Source: Chrysomallon squamiferum (lineage: Eukaryota > Mollusca > Gastropoda > Neomphalida > Peltospiridae). From it: DNA of 64,000 bases. The stretch spans positions 14,941,476-15,005,475 of the forward strand of contig CM022665.1 of NCBI GenBank assembly GCA_012295275.1. Reading direction: 5' to 3'. Numbering within the stretch: the first letter of the stretch is position 1; each line of letters begins with the position of its first letter. A program made the translations under genes and the position numbers. A model generated the notes under the pieces. That model did no database searches, was not told the DNA's origin, and saw only the letters and a program-made list of their open reading frames with translations. Of this stretch, positions 49,201 through 60,989 are shown piece by piece.

Positions 49201-49373
49201 CGGAAAATGAAAATGTAAAGAAAACGTTTTCTAAAATTCTGACAGTTTCATTTTCTTATTAATGATTACCTGACATTCATTCCACATTCATATTCGTCGT
49301 CTGAAACATATTCATATAATTCATTCTCTTGTAGTTCACAGTCGTCATAAACGAACTCGGAGCCGAATTCCAT
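35145..49373 (-). CDS. Zinc-ribbon/VWA protein, like the C-terminal module of circularly permutated Ras (cpRAS) proteins
   Basis: Seventeen coding exons in transcript order: 49373-49270, 47565-47525, 47260-47204, 44594-44496, 44246-44071, 43170-42979, 42402-42187, 41561-41410, 40813-40604, 40146-40062, 39057-38951, 38373-38237, 37990-37694, 37335-37212, 36610-36523, 35875-35768 and 35234-35145. Phases agree; 760 residues. The N-terminus (1-100) is acidic and disordered-looking. A Sec23/24-like zinc ribbon follows (C139-x2-C142, C163-x2-C166), then a VWA domain with an intact metal site: DISGSM at 213-218, T353 in EEGGGTAL, D379 in CTDG. A beta-rich domain follows, interrupted by a Ser/Glu/Pro insert at about 527-590, then a helical segment and an acidic tail. 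Similar modules follow a permuted Ras GTPase in cpRAS proteins; no GTPase motif is seen here. The cellular role is unknown. Family placement rests on recalled similarity, so the name is less certain than the gene structure. Confidence 0.85.
38440..38660 (+). repeat. Interrupted TAG/TAA trinucleotide repeat in VWA gene intron 11
   Basis: A long imperfect run of TAG, TAA and related triplets. It creates misleading leucine/tyrosine-rich open frames on the other strand. Confidence 0.9.
40001..40032 (+). repeat. GA microsatellite next to VWA gene exon 10
   Basis: A run of about 16 AG units ends 30 bases from the exon 10 donor side of the minus-strand gene. Confidence 0.9.
42700..42960. repeat. 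Degenerate A-rich tandem repeat in VWA gene intron 6
   Basis: Words such as AAATAATTCAGA, AAACTGAAAA and GAACTGAAAA recur at roughly 30-40 base spacing next to exon 6. The units are too diverged to define precisely. Confidence 0.5.
43176..43340 (+). repeat. Two long poly-A tracts with AAAAT runs in VWA gene intron 5
   Basis: A runs around 43183-43210 and 43279-43300, followed by AATAAAATAAAAT repeats. No coding signal. Confidence 0.85.
44734..45099 (+). pseudogene. Mariner/Tc1-like transposase relic in VWA gene intron 3
   Basis: A left terminus CAGGGTATCCCATAAGTTTCC preceded by TA starts at 44734. In the plus frame from about 44806 a transposase fragment is readable (IIGPFFVDGN, LQEEIFPSLL). 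It jumps straight to a C-terminal part (YLWGHFKAMVY, then LQQWRTRIEICFQHNGSHVEHI) ending with TAA at 45097-45099. In intact relatives a catalytic segment with the D-G-A-P-P-H motif lies between these two parts; it is absent. The right terminus was not found. It is a dead copy, antisense to the host gene. Confidence 0.75.
45251..45330 (-). repeat. Possible tRNA-derived SINE relic
   Basis: Minus strand: a stretch with a T-arm-like TGTGGGTTCAAGGTCACA (stem TGTG/CACA around a B-box-like GGTTCAAGGTC), preceded by an anticodon-arm-like part and a D-arm-like GTGCAGTTATTTGAGC. A true tRNA gene is unlikely, since the acceptor stem does not close. tRNA-derived SINEs are known from cephalopods, but I cannot assign a family. 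Confidence 0.35.
46687..47134. mobile_element. Tigger/pogo-type MITE of 448 bp in VWA gene intron 3
   Basis: TA-flanked ends (46685-46686 and 47135-47136). The left end is CAGTTAGTACATAACCATTT with ATCTGGCTTCCCGAAATCTGG following. The right end, inverted, is CAGGTACCGAACTATTTATCC with GACCAGATGTGGCC further in. Long degenerate inverted repeats of this TTATC-rich type are typical of Tigger elements. No reading frame remains. Confidence 0.55.
48217..48830 (-). pseudogene. Coding relic with a partial PHD-like zinc motif in VWA gene intron 1
   Basis: On the minus strand about 110 residues read coherently from 48808 to 48482, including ECSTWFHAKCEDLAQTV and YLCNVCLHERF. The spacing of W-F-H-x2-C and the later C-x2-C resembles the second half of a PHD finger; the first zinc-ligand pair is missing and a stop lies just upstream. 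After a frame change, coherent sequence continues (VEYVGTFPDVAGVNEPDEI). It lies wholly within the intron and has no splice signals that I can use. A mobile-element or retropseudogene origin is likely, but the protein is not recognised. Confidence 0.45.
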
Positions 49374-52317
49374 TTTGCTTTTTGTTGGACCTACTCAAAT
49401 CCCTAAAATAAATGTAAAATCATCGTTTATACTTTCGTAGCTTGACGTAAAATCCAAAAAATGAATATTAACGCAACCCGGAAGTTAAGAGCTGGAAATA
49501 CTCAATAGTGATTGGTCAATAGTAGTGTAACTTTCACCTATAAATAATATATGACATCAACACTGTAAAATGAAACCTTAGCTATTACGACATCGTAACG
49601 AAATATAAAGACTTTCGTCCTTGCATTTTACGTTAAAAAAAAAAAAAAAAAAACTGAAAAAAATAATAACTGAACCACCAGACAATCACATATATTCCTT
49701 GTTAAACTTGGCAAAAGCCCCAACAGTGAAAAAACAAGGAAGGACAAACGCACCCCAACTTTTAAGTGTGATTAGCTTTAATAACTGACTAACTTTAAAA
49801 GTAATCCACATGATTAGCATACGAGTGACATAACTATACCTTAGAAAATGCGAATATTATTTTCAGAAATTATATTCTATTTTCAAAACGGCGAAATTCC
49901 CAAAATGTACTCGATAGGTTATCTCATTTCATGTTACGTGATTGTGTATGCTCCGATATAATAAACGCTCTCTTCAGACTGTATCCATCTTAATTGTGTT
50001 TATTATGTTATTTCATAGTAATTATCTTGATCATACAAACTGATAATCATACCACTATGTGCCGATTTTGATAAAGATATGAAGTATGTAACCTTCAATA
50101 AAGTGGTTGTTTGGAAAGGTGTTTATTTATTTTTTTTGGTGGGGGAAAGAGTTTTATCCTTCCTTGATCTTAAACTGCAGGACTTTTGTCCTACCTTGAT
50201 TTTTTTTCACTGCATGGCTCGTCCTACCTACATTTTTCACTTGGGTGGCTTTTGTTGTACCTTGCAAATCCACTGAGGGAGCTTTTGTCTTTCATGTGTT
50301 GGTTTTAAATTTCTTATTTATAATTGGTATTAATAGATGACATGCATCACTAAAAACTACTAAAAAAAAAAAAAAACAACAAATATTATTTCATTTAAAA
50401 AATAATAATAATAAATAAAAAATATATATATAAAAGATGTTTGTTTGATATTTATCTTGTCACTTTCAATAATTTATTGATTGATGATCATTATATATAT
50501 ATTTTTTTCTTCTCTTCTCCCCCCCCCAATGCACATGTTGTTATGAATTAAAACCACAAAGAATCAATTATAAATGGTACCACATTAACTTATTTAACAA
50601 TCATCAGCTGAAAACAGCTCTTGCCTGAAACTACTGTAAAAACATGGGCATTTTTATTTATTTACATTTTTTCTTTTTTCTTCACAGAATCCATTGCATT
50701 TATTGCAGTGTATTTTAATTCTGTGAGTCTTAGAGAATGTGATAGACTGTCTGGGATCTAACATACTATTTTCCACACCTTTGTTTTTTTTTAAAAACAA
50801 AACTGTTTCTCTCGAGTTAATGATGAATGAGTTGCAGCTTTTATTCTATCAAACCAGGAAGCTGATCAAATTTAACAACAAAATAGTTATTATTGTTGTT
50901 GTTATTATAGTCATCATCACAACTAGTTTTAACCACCATGATATTATTTATTTGCAAAACAATTTCAATTATAATTAGGTAAATATGAAACCTTTTTCAC
51001 AAAAATAGTTTTACAGTATAGCAGCAGTAACTTAATGTTGTTGACAGGAGTGCTTGGTTTTTCAGAGGGGTCGTTACATACTGAATTATCCAAACAAATC
51101 TTTCCTAAACCTCATTGTTGATCATTATACAATATTCAACAAAAAGATTCATTTTAAAAAAACTTTTCTTTTTTCTGCAATTTATATCCATTAATTAAAT
51201 GTTGACTAAGTTGCTGTTCTTCAGTGTAATCATAATAAATGTTATAATCCTGGCCTAAACATTAGTTAATCACAGTCCAGTATCAATCATAAAATCTTTT
51301 ATTCCCTAAATTTGTATGTTCTTTGTAGACACTGAAAACAGTAAATTATATTTCAATTTTTAATGACCATGTACCTTTCATAGTAACAAGATTATTATTA
51401 TTCTGAATTATTTAGCACACACTGAATCATTAATCATCAGGATATACAATTCATATTAACATTGTTATTATTATTATTCTGATGAATTAATACTGACAAT
51501 TTTTTAATATGGTATATACTGAGCTGTTGAATGTATATAAAAATGCAAAATAACCTTTTGTTTTTTGTTTGGTTTTAAATATAAGGTAGAACCTTTATCT
51601 GGTTCAAAACTGTCAAGCTGGATTTCTAGAATCAAGTATAAAGTAATACTAGCATCATTCAACTTCTGATTTATTTTCAAAGTAATTACATCCAACGTTA
51701 AAAGATATGAATAAGAAAAATGACATATACATATATATATATATATTGGATTTATTAATAAAAACATCTCCATTATTAGAAATGCAGAATCTTATAAAAT
51801 ATGAAAATTAATTTCAACATGTTTTGTTAAAATTATTTTAAAAAAGAATACGTTGACAAATGTCAGATAATTATGTGAATTTCCATTATCCAGAGTTTCC
51901 TATTTTATTTTTTATTTTTATACTTCTAAAAATAGCTGGAGCCAGATCCTAACTGCAGCCATATATGTAAATAAAAAAATATTTTCCATTTCTAAAAAAG
52001 TTCTTAGCCAAGAACAAAATGCCAGATCTTTCTACTTTTAAGCATTAGCTGGCACTTCAAATTCAAAAGAAAAAATGTTATCTTTTTTAAAATAAGTACA
52101 GCTGTTATTTTCCAGATGATAAATTTAAACCAACATTAAAAAGATTTATTTTTTTTCTTCTCTAACACAAAAATGAATCCTTTTTTATTTTGTTTTTTTT
52201 CCTGATATGCTGTCCCTCTCTTGGTAATGCTTCTTTTTTGTTGTTGGGTTTTTCATTTCCTGGCCCACTCCAGGTAATGCTTCATATTGTTTTCCATCAA
52301 CAGAAACTCACAACTAA
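49374..52317. other. VWA gene promoter side and SYF2 3' flank
   Basis: No gene is visible. The part nearest the VWA gene start (about 49374-50000) should hold its promoter. A short minisatellite lies at 50165-50300. The minus-strand AATAAA at 52150-52145 is a candidate SYF2 polyadenylation signal, 168 bases past its stop. Confidence 0.55.
50165..50300 (+). repeat. Short minisatellite, about four units of about 35 bp
   Basis: Units follow the pattern CACTGCATGGCTCGTCCTAC with variants ACTGCAGGACTTTTGTCCTAC, CACTTGGGTGGCTTTTGTTG and CACTGAGGGAGCTTTTGTC, separated by T-rich parts. The plus-strand open frame 50079-50276 is produced by this array. Confidence 0.55.
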
Positions 52318-55300
52318 TTAGACAGCAGTTCCCCTCTCCAGATTCTGTTTTATTTCTGTGGTGTACTGTCCATAGAATCGCTCCAGTTTCTTGTTGAATT
52401 TCATGTTACGTTCATTGATGTAGTCAATATCTGCATCTTCATCAAAAGCCCTACGTCTGCTGTACTTGGATCTCTTCTCAATCCTAGGTGGAAAAAACAA
52501 AGGAAATACATCTTAATATATTTTTCTGGATGGCAATGTGTGATATGCATAGATCTACATACAATATTCTGACACCAATTATGTGTCATTTAGCTAAAAG
52601 TAAATTTTCTGGGTGTCAAAAAAATGGTAAATAATGAAAAAAGGATGTGTCACACTCACGTCCGAGATATATAAAAATCTCTTTTCAAAATTCAAATCAA
52701 ATTATATAAATACAAAAAAATTGTTTTAAAAAAAAGATGAGTTTCAGTATACTCAAATGGCAGATATTATTAAATAACAAATTCAAACAGTATATTTTCA
52801 AAGAACCAAAGTCTGCTATTACCACTTTAAACAACATTAAACCTGTCAAGGAATAAATTTCTAACAGAACATTATTAGTCTGAATGTTCCTAATAAAATT
52901 ACTACTCACTGTTTTTCCAAATCTTGCACCATTCTATCCACAGCTTCATCAGGATCTTTGCGTTCATGGAGGCCCAGTGTACTCGTTGTAGCATAGAAAT
53001 CATCTCCTCTAAAATATATGATCACAAATGATGGCTTAATTTTTTCATTTTATTTAGTTTCATAATTACTTTATTCTAATCTGACTCTAACATATTACTG
53101 ATGGGAGTGAAATATTATACCAGAGTAAAAATACCACTGCAAAATTATCAATCTTACATAAGGTGGCATGCTAAAGAATAAATAAATAACATACCCATTA
53201 AGTGAATGAGAAAACTGAAAAAATGTGATTACATGTCATTAAGTTTTGTTTCTTTTTATGGAAATATTTATGGTTTTCTATTTCTTGTTTGTAAGAATAA
53301 CTGTTTATCATTAAAATGTTTTCATTTTGCAAGAAATAAGAAGATTAAAAACATGCATAATAGTGAAAACAATTATGATAAACATCTATTAACAATTAAA
53401 AATAACTTGTCTCTTCAACATTTAGATAAAAAAATAAAGCATCTTACAGCTTTTCTTTCTGTTTTCCATATTCATTCATATCGGGTTTCATTTGCTTCGT
53501 TAGTCGTTGATACTGTCTGACAGTGGCCTGCTCAAAATCTGAATGTTTAAAAAATATGTTAATTTTAATTTGTTTACTGGAGTTAAATATATTATCACAT
53601 ATACTGGCAATACACAATCCATTACTTCTGGATAAATTAGATGAACCTGATGCACATTCACCTAGGTATCATTACCAGGAATGAAATACATCTGAATCTT
53701 ATAAAGCAATGATTAAATATGAAATAAATATTTAAAAAGTCAAAATAGTAATAAAGATGACAAAAGTCTGCCACTTACAAAAAAAGTTAAAAAATCACTT
53801 AAAAAATCACTAAATGTCATAAAATCTTATTTCCTTAAAAATATATTTTCAATTTTATCAAATTTGTATTCTTTGATTATCTAACTTTCGATAACTGTTT
53901 GACTCTGTTGTGAATAAATGTGATGTGCACAGTAAAAATACATTTTTGCAACAGCCCTGTCCTTTTATTTCCTTTGTTAACATTCAGTGATGCAAAATTT
54001 ATTGAAAAATTGCTCATGTTTGAATACATAGGTCTTCCACCATGTTGAACCTTCATTGACATTCTGTATACCAGCACAAAGTTCTATGTCAGCTGTGAAT
54101 AAGCAACAATGATTGGCTAAAATGCATTTTAACTATTTACCTGCAAAATTTGAGTGAATTTGATCCATCAGATATGCAGATCCTGATTTTGAGCTGAACC
54201 ATTGAAATCAACCCAGTCTGGGCACGTTGAGAGACTGAAATTTTTCTGTTTTGGAATTTACATAACACTGTTCTAATGTATAGCTGACAATGTGTTAAAA
54301 CTTCAGCCAGATTTGATAAGAATTAAAAAAAATATATATTTCACCACTGTCCCCTTACAATAATTATAACCAGACTGATTTCTTCTAAGCCTGATATTAG
54401 TATTTAAAAAATAATTTCTAAAATGTGTTAGACACATCAACAAAAGTTAACCAAACTACCTGCAAACCCAGTGTCAGGGTTTTTCTTCTTTTTCTTCCTT
54501 TCCCATTTTTCAGCTTCATCAGCACCAATCTCCAGCATTTTCACACGATCATAATCAACACCTTTCTCCTTACATTCCTACATAAATTTACAATTTATAA
54601 ATTAGTACTAATATCCATTTTAAACACACCTGAACATGGTATTATGAGTAACTAACTACATGTTGAAGGTACTTTTATTAGTGTAATGATATGAGTAAGG
54701 AAACCAACTATTGATCTTCTTTATATCAATTAACAGCAAAAGATTTTGTTATTTGTTTTTCTTCAGGGACAAGAAAGCACATGATAATGCCTCATTAAAG
54801 CAGTCATGGAACACTGAGTAAAACATGTTATCTCAGTGATATCTGTTAATGTAAAAAGGAAAAGGCAGTAATAAAATGAATCTATCTGAACAAGTTTAAC
54901 TCCTGTAGATAACTGTCCTGAGAAAAACATACATCTTAATAAAGTTACCCATCAAGTGACATTTCAAAAAACAATAATCCAAACATACAATTACTGTAAA
55001 ACTACAGCAACATTTTTTTTTTTTTTTTTTTTTGGGGGAATTAAACAGTATGTCCTTTACTGCTTTAAAAGCAGGCATAATAAAAACAAATAATTTAAAG
55101 ATGATAAATCAATCAATTCATATTTTTTAACACCAACTTTGTAAAGCTTCATTAAAAAAAATATCCAAATATACTTATAAACATACACACAAACATAACA
55201 CAGATATGCTACCAGTACCTGTATATAGGTATATATGTATGAATTTTGTACAAAAATAATTATTAGTTAAAAATGTGGCACTGACTTAGATTTTCTATAC

Positions 55301-57157
55301 TGATTCATAAACAGCTTATTGAAGAAATTGTTAAAATAATCAGTCGAACAAGGACAACAGTTTTCAGTATCTCTGTGTGCAGGAATAACTACAAAATTAA
55401 ACACCTGTTTTTTCTTTTCTGATTCTTCTTCCCACTCCATTCGTTTTCTCTTCTGTTCAAAATTAGCTGGACGTTTCTTCCGTTCATCTTCAGCAACCAC
55501 TTCTTTGTGGTTCAGTTTTCTTGCTTCATTCTGTAATATTTTTTAAAAATCTATATATAATTCTAAATTAAAGGTAAATAAAGTAACAATATTTTACAAA
55601 AATACCTGAAAAATATTTTATTTGTAAAATTCTAAATATTGTTTTCTACTAAGAGATAAACAATGATGATCTAATATTATCACTATAATGCATGATATGT
55701 ATGATCATAATTGTGAATTATCAGAAAAAAAAAAATCTTTCACATTTCTAAGAATGCAAACAATTCAAATATATTTATTCATTATACTTTTTCTTCTTTT
55801 TCTTTTTAATTTTGCGCATATACACATATATATATATATATACACAGAATGCATTTGATAAATACATACATACATACATACTACTACATAAACAGATATA
55901 TACTATATAGATATCAAATTTATACCATTCTTAGTTCTAGTTCTTTCAGTCTGTTCAGCCTTGCAAATTTAGATTTGGCTGTTCCAGTAACTGAACTGGT
56001 GGAAGCAGCTTTTTCTGTTACCTATAAGATACAGAAGTAAAAAATTTAAGCTCCTTCAACAGTTTAATGTTGACACTAAATATTAATGATAACAGTATTT
56101 ATATCACAAAATGTTATTTTTTTCCAAATGACCAAAATATTTATTTCTAAAGTCATTATTTAGATCATTCAATGTCCAAAATAATTCTAATTATTAAATA
56201 AATGCAAAACATTAATATTAAACATCAGCTGATTATAATATTTATCAATGTGCAGCATTTAACTATGAGACAATCATTTTATTTTTGTTCCAAAATTTCT
56301 AGATAGAGCTCTAATTATTGCCAATAATGTACTGAAAACTGTTTTGAGTAATATTCATTTAGTGCTTACTTATTTATTTATCAATTTACATCTGTTTTTA
56401 AATTTCTTTAAAATCATCTAGAATTCACATAACTAACTTTTATAAGAAATATATTTTTGAAGTGATAATTTAATATTCTTGGCTGCAATTGTCCTGTAAT
56501 TAAAAACATATATAATTCTAATACAGTTTTTAAGATAATATTCTAAAATATTTTACTGACAGTTTATGAACCTGTCTTAATGTTCTTTTCCTTTTTTATG
56601 TAAATATATTTAATATCTGCAGTAAAAACAAAGAATCTTAGAATGTGTTTTTACTTTTGTTTTGGATCCAAATATATTTACTTCCTTCAGCCTGTCTAAC
56701 TGACACTTTAGTCTCAACTCTTTAGTTTGAATCAAATAAAAATACATTTCTAAGGTTCAAGATTTCACTCTCTCATAGTTATAATCTCACTTTAAAATAA
56801 ATAAATAAAAATTACTTTCAGGCTAAATATAAAATGAGATATATTATATATCGTCTTTAAGACTGATTATTTTTTCTATATATCTATACAGACTGTTTAA
56901 TCGATTTCATTTTCAGTATTTTAACTCAAGGACTGTTGTTATTTGTATCACGAAAACATATTACTAACCGTCTAACGTATTTTGATAATTTGATTATAAT
57001 TTACAGACATTTGCGACAGTTTTCATCATTATAAGGATTTAAATAACAAATTAATAATAAGATATTCAATTAACCGAGTAGCTTCTTACACTCAAATTAA
57101 GATTGTGGCCAATACAAAACAATAAAAAGGAAATCAACAACTTACAGCAGACGCCAT
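52318..57157 (-). CDS. SYF2: Pre-mRNA-splicing factor SYF2, seven coding exons
   Basis: Coding exons in transcript order: 57157-57146, 56021-55926, 55530-55405, 54577-54460, 53538-53448, 53008-52910 and 52483-52318. They join in phase to 235 residues; human SYF2 has 243. SYF2 is a nuclear component of the Prp19-associated part of the spliceosome, where it contacts other NTC-related factors. The protein is charged and mostly helical. Family blocks are clear: [88 protein letters not shown] and the C-terminal [20 protein letters not shown]. Exon 1 encodes only MASA, chosen because ATGGCGTCTGCT is followed by a GTAAGT donor. The codons are ordinary and no defect is seen. Confidence 0.96.
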
Positions 57158-57536
57158 TTTAACAAATTCTTCTACTTGTTACGCTTAAGCATTCTACTGC
57201 TACTCTGTCCTGTTTTCCGTTTTGTTAATTTGTGGCGGTATGGCTAAAACGATATTCTAATAAAATTATTTATATTTCCAAGATATTATTTTATTGTTAT
57301 ATAACAGTTAATTAATATATTACAAGACGGATTGCTTGTCGTATTTCTTCTCACAACATTAGAAGAAACGTTAAATTAAATATATATATATACATATATA
57401 TATATACACATATATATATTGAAAACAAAAATTATCTTTTTTATTTGATTTGTAAAAACAAAGATAATAATTTACACATGGATGTGTATTAAACACCTAA
57501 TTATTTCAAACAGTGTCTAATTATACATAAAATCTT

Positions 57537-57640
57537 TCTCCCCGATTTCGCCCTTGTAGAAACTAAATTTTGGACGATTTCGCCGGTGATCAGATCGACA
57601 TACCCCAATTGGTGCGCCTTGCATGCACTGAATAACGACA
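57537..57640 (-). other. CG-rich patch with a repeated GGCGAAATCG word
   Basis: GGCGAAATCG occurs twice on the minus strand, 31 bases apart, in a patch with many CG dinucleotides, surrounded by very AT-rich DNA. The minus-strand frame reads CMQGAPIGVCRSDHRRNR then GEIGEKDF and stops. I recognise neither a gene nor an element. Confidence 0.4.
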
Positions 57641-57850
57641 ACTGAATAAATATTGTTCCAAGACGTTTTATTGTTATACTTTATTAAAAACTGAGACTGC
57701 ACAGGAAAAAAAGTTAAAATAATAAAATTAAATAAATAATTATATATAAATATATATATATATCTAAACACGAAATTATGCAAAATATATTAACACGTTA
57801 TAGTTAGTGAAATCATAAAATGCCATAATCAGTTAAAGGAATAAAACAGA

Positions 57851-57924
57851 ATATAAAATATAAATTAAATTGATTTTTAACATGGGGAAAATATAAAATA
57901 TAAATTAAATTGATTTTTAACATG
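57851..57924 (+). repeat. Exact 34-bp direct repeat at 40-bp period
   Basis: ATATAAAATATAAATTAAAT followed by TGATTTTTAACATG is present at 57851-57884 and again at 57891-57924 without a mismatch. It is a recent local duplication, followed at 57924 by the short palindrome GACCTACC TCG GGTAGGTC. Confidence 0.9.
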
Positions 57925-59809
57925 ACCTACCTCGGGTAGGTCGAAACGGCAGTCGGCGACAGAAGTCAATATTTCGACTAATATAGAACATGAAATAATT
58001 TTTCTTTGATGGCATTAGTCATGTAAAGCGTAATCTAACGTCACTAGCATAATAAATAGCTTAAACACATATAATTTCGCATGACTGTTTCAGAAATTCT
58101 TAACAATCTAGTGAAGATGCTCGGTAAACATCAATTCCTGATCCTCGGGCTGAAAAATAAATAAATAAAATTGATGGCCATATGTGTACCTTTCATGCTG
58201 TGAATAATATTCCAGCTGAACTGAATATAATTAGGTTTGATGATGCCGTTTCCTAGCACCGGCGAAGAGACAGTAATAACAAAAACTGTGAATAGATAAA
58301 CATTGTAAAATATATAATTTCAAATTATAAACATTTATATATTGTTTCTGAAACCGCCTTTACTTAAAGCATAATCCGCCCGTGCTTCACAATAATTATC
58401 CATAACATTTACTTTTTTCATAACAATTTTCATTTTCTTTAAGAATTATATGCATTAACTAATACTTTATTTTTTTCTTTTCTGAATATTTCTTCCAGAT
58501 CTTTATTTTTACTGAATGAATGCAATTATGAAAAATATACAGCGCATTTTAAGAATTCATTTCAGAAAAAAAAGACCCCCCCCCCACCTCACAAAATAGC
58601 ATTGATGACATTACAGTAAATAAATTCTCCTAAGTATGTTTTGTACGTCCTTCTTCTTGGAGATTTGATTATGGCTATCCTAACTATGGATGATTAATTC
58701 TGCACAGTGTCATGTGATAGGTCAAAGCTGAAATAGTAATTTTTTATTCAAGAAGTACCAATAAAACTATAGCTTAAATTGCTTAATTATAATATAATAT
58801 TTCAGATATTCTTTTTCGATTCCCGATATTATTATCAATTAGAATGGCTGTAAAAGTACACATTTGATTGTCTCAATTTTTATTTTATGTTAAATGTATT
58901 TATCAAATGAAAAAAAAAAAAAAAAAAAAAAAAAAAAACATATATATCACGAAAGAAATACGTCCGTTTGTTTCTTAATTTCTAAGTTGTAATTCAAACA
59001 TTAATAATTTGTAATTTTTTTTTTTTTTTTTTTTTTCTTAATATAAGTAATGTATGATTATACTGGACTTTATTAAAAACTAGTTCTAAATTTATTTGTA
59101 TTGTGTGCTAACTGACATTTAATTCAGATACTAAAAATGTCTTTTATCGGTCATGGTAGTGTGTATAATTTTAGTAACCAATCCTTAAATATTTCAGGTA
59201 CTTCGACCTTAGGAATTGCTGAATGTAAAAACTATTTTCATTGGATATAACTTTTACTATGCGTTAGTGTATTATTTTGTTTATTCTTATATGAAAACTA
59301 CTGGTAGATCCAGGTATGTTTTAACTTCTTATCTTTTTTCCTGTATTTGTTTTAATAGTTGTCTTTATTAATTACGATGGTGATAAATACATCTCTCTTA
59401 ACTAGTTAGACACATGGAAAGTACTCGTGTAAATAATTATCTGTGTAACAACAAGTACTGTATGTTACCGAAATGTATACTGTACTAAAATAGATCAGAC
59501 ATTCAGATATTATGTTTATGTTTTTGTTTTTTGTTTTATTTAATAAATTACACTCTTTCCAATAAAATTAACAATTCAGCCACCGTTTATCATTGGACGA
59601 AATACACAGTAATAATATATATACACTTGTTACTAACTGCAGTGTGACTATTTTTTTTAAATATTTTGCATGTTAGAATAATTCGTTGTTTAAGTTAGGT
59701 ATGTGACAAAAATTTTAAAATTATTATTTTCCTAAAGCATTATGTATTATTAGTCGGAACAAAAACAAATTGCATATTAAAATGACACCAGGATCTGTTT
59801 GATAGCATT

Positions 59810-60250
59810 GATATGAAAAAAGTTATGAAGTTTTATCGGAATAAATTTGAGGGTATTTTTCCTTAAAAAAATATAGAAAAACTAATGCATTTTAATTCAT
59901 TAACTGCACTAATTAGCTCAAATGTACCATACACCTTATTAATGTAATTCTCAAAAACTCCATAGAAATTAAACCAATATAGAAAAAGATTACTTTTCAA
60001 GACTGATGAATTGCAGGGGCCTTTACATATTCAAGTATTTTGCTAGCATTAATTTTTTGTCAGTTAATTCATAGCATTAATATGCCTTATGCCTTCATTA
60101 TACAGATTTAACATTTCATAAAAATCAAAGCAATGTAAATGAACTGTATCTGAAAATAGAGTTTTTGATGGGTTTATAAGCTTGGCAGATTTTAACAAAC
60201 ACTGCTACAGATGAGTCTTATGGTAAAAAAAACTAATTTAAAATTAATAC
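59810..60250 (-). repeat. Dispersed satellite-like repeat, copy B
   Basis: Inverted relative to 25150-25545. Shared blocks include GCTCAAATGTACCATACACC and GATAGCATTGATATGAAAAAA. Related words at about 60075-60110 suggest more than one unit here too. Confidence 0.6.
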
Positions 60251-60989
60251 CCATTGGAAAGGCCTTATGACAAAATACAGTAACCACACACAATATGTTC
60301 CCCAAGTTAAAATTTTGACATTTCATTGTCCACAGCATCTTCATGTGTCTTTATGCGTCCTACTACACAGTTGACTTTTATCTTTTTTTAAGCTGTTCAA
60401 TTTATCCATTGTATGTAACATGGTCCTATATTCTGTCCAATAGCTGTGCCAGACAAAATGTCATAGAGATCAGCAAGTTATTATGTTTTTTCTAATTCAG
60501 GAAAATCACTGTCTAAGACTTCCATTTTTCTTATTTTCAGCACTTGTTCTATTTTTTTTTCCTTTCCTTTTTACCCTTTTTCTGCTGTGTGACAGAAACT
60601 CTTCTGGACAGTTCTTGTCTAAGTTCCTCATGCTTTCTTCTGTTTTTATTATGTCTGTGTCTTCCTCTACTGATTATATCTTGCTTTTCTCTTGTTCCAG
60701 TCCATCAAGATATTCAACAACCATGTTCTTCTTTGCTCTCATCGCTGACAGAAAGTAGAGGGTTGTGCTTGGTGCTTTCTGTTTTGTTCCACTAAACATT
60801 CCTATTCCTTGTGGAATGTGGTTAATGCAGTTTCCTTTCTCAGTTGCTCAACATCGTTAAGGTGGAAGAACCTTTCATACCATATAGACAATTTGATCCT
60901 GGGCAGATTTATAAAATATTGTCATCCAAGGTCCTGACAGCTACTTGCCTCTGAAGGCAAGGACACACAGTTCCTGCACTACTTTCTTA

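Larger units (their letters stand above)
57158..60989. other. SYF2 upstream region, no intact gene
   Basis: The SYF2 promoter should lie just right of 57157 but shows no distinct motif. Other contents are a CG-rich patch (57537-57640), a 40-bp-period direct repeat (57851-57924), C and A/T homopolymers (58574-58587, 58909-58938, 59017-59036) and the dispersed repeat at 59810-60250. Open frames at 60483-60795 are low-complexity and have no recognisable product. Confidence 0.55.

Noticed and set aside
60483-60795. Plus-strand frames rich in F, L and S
   Set aside because: Low-complexity composition. The opposite strand reads as lysine/glutamate-rich text with stops; it could be another piece of the nearby relic, but the evidence is too weak to call.
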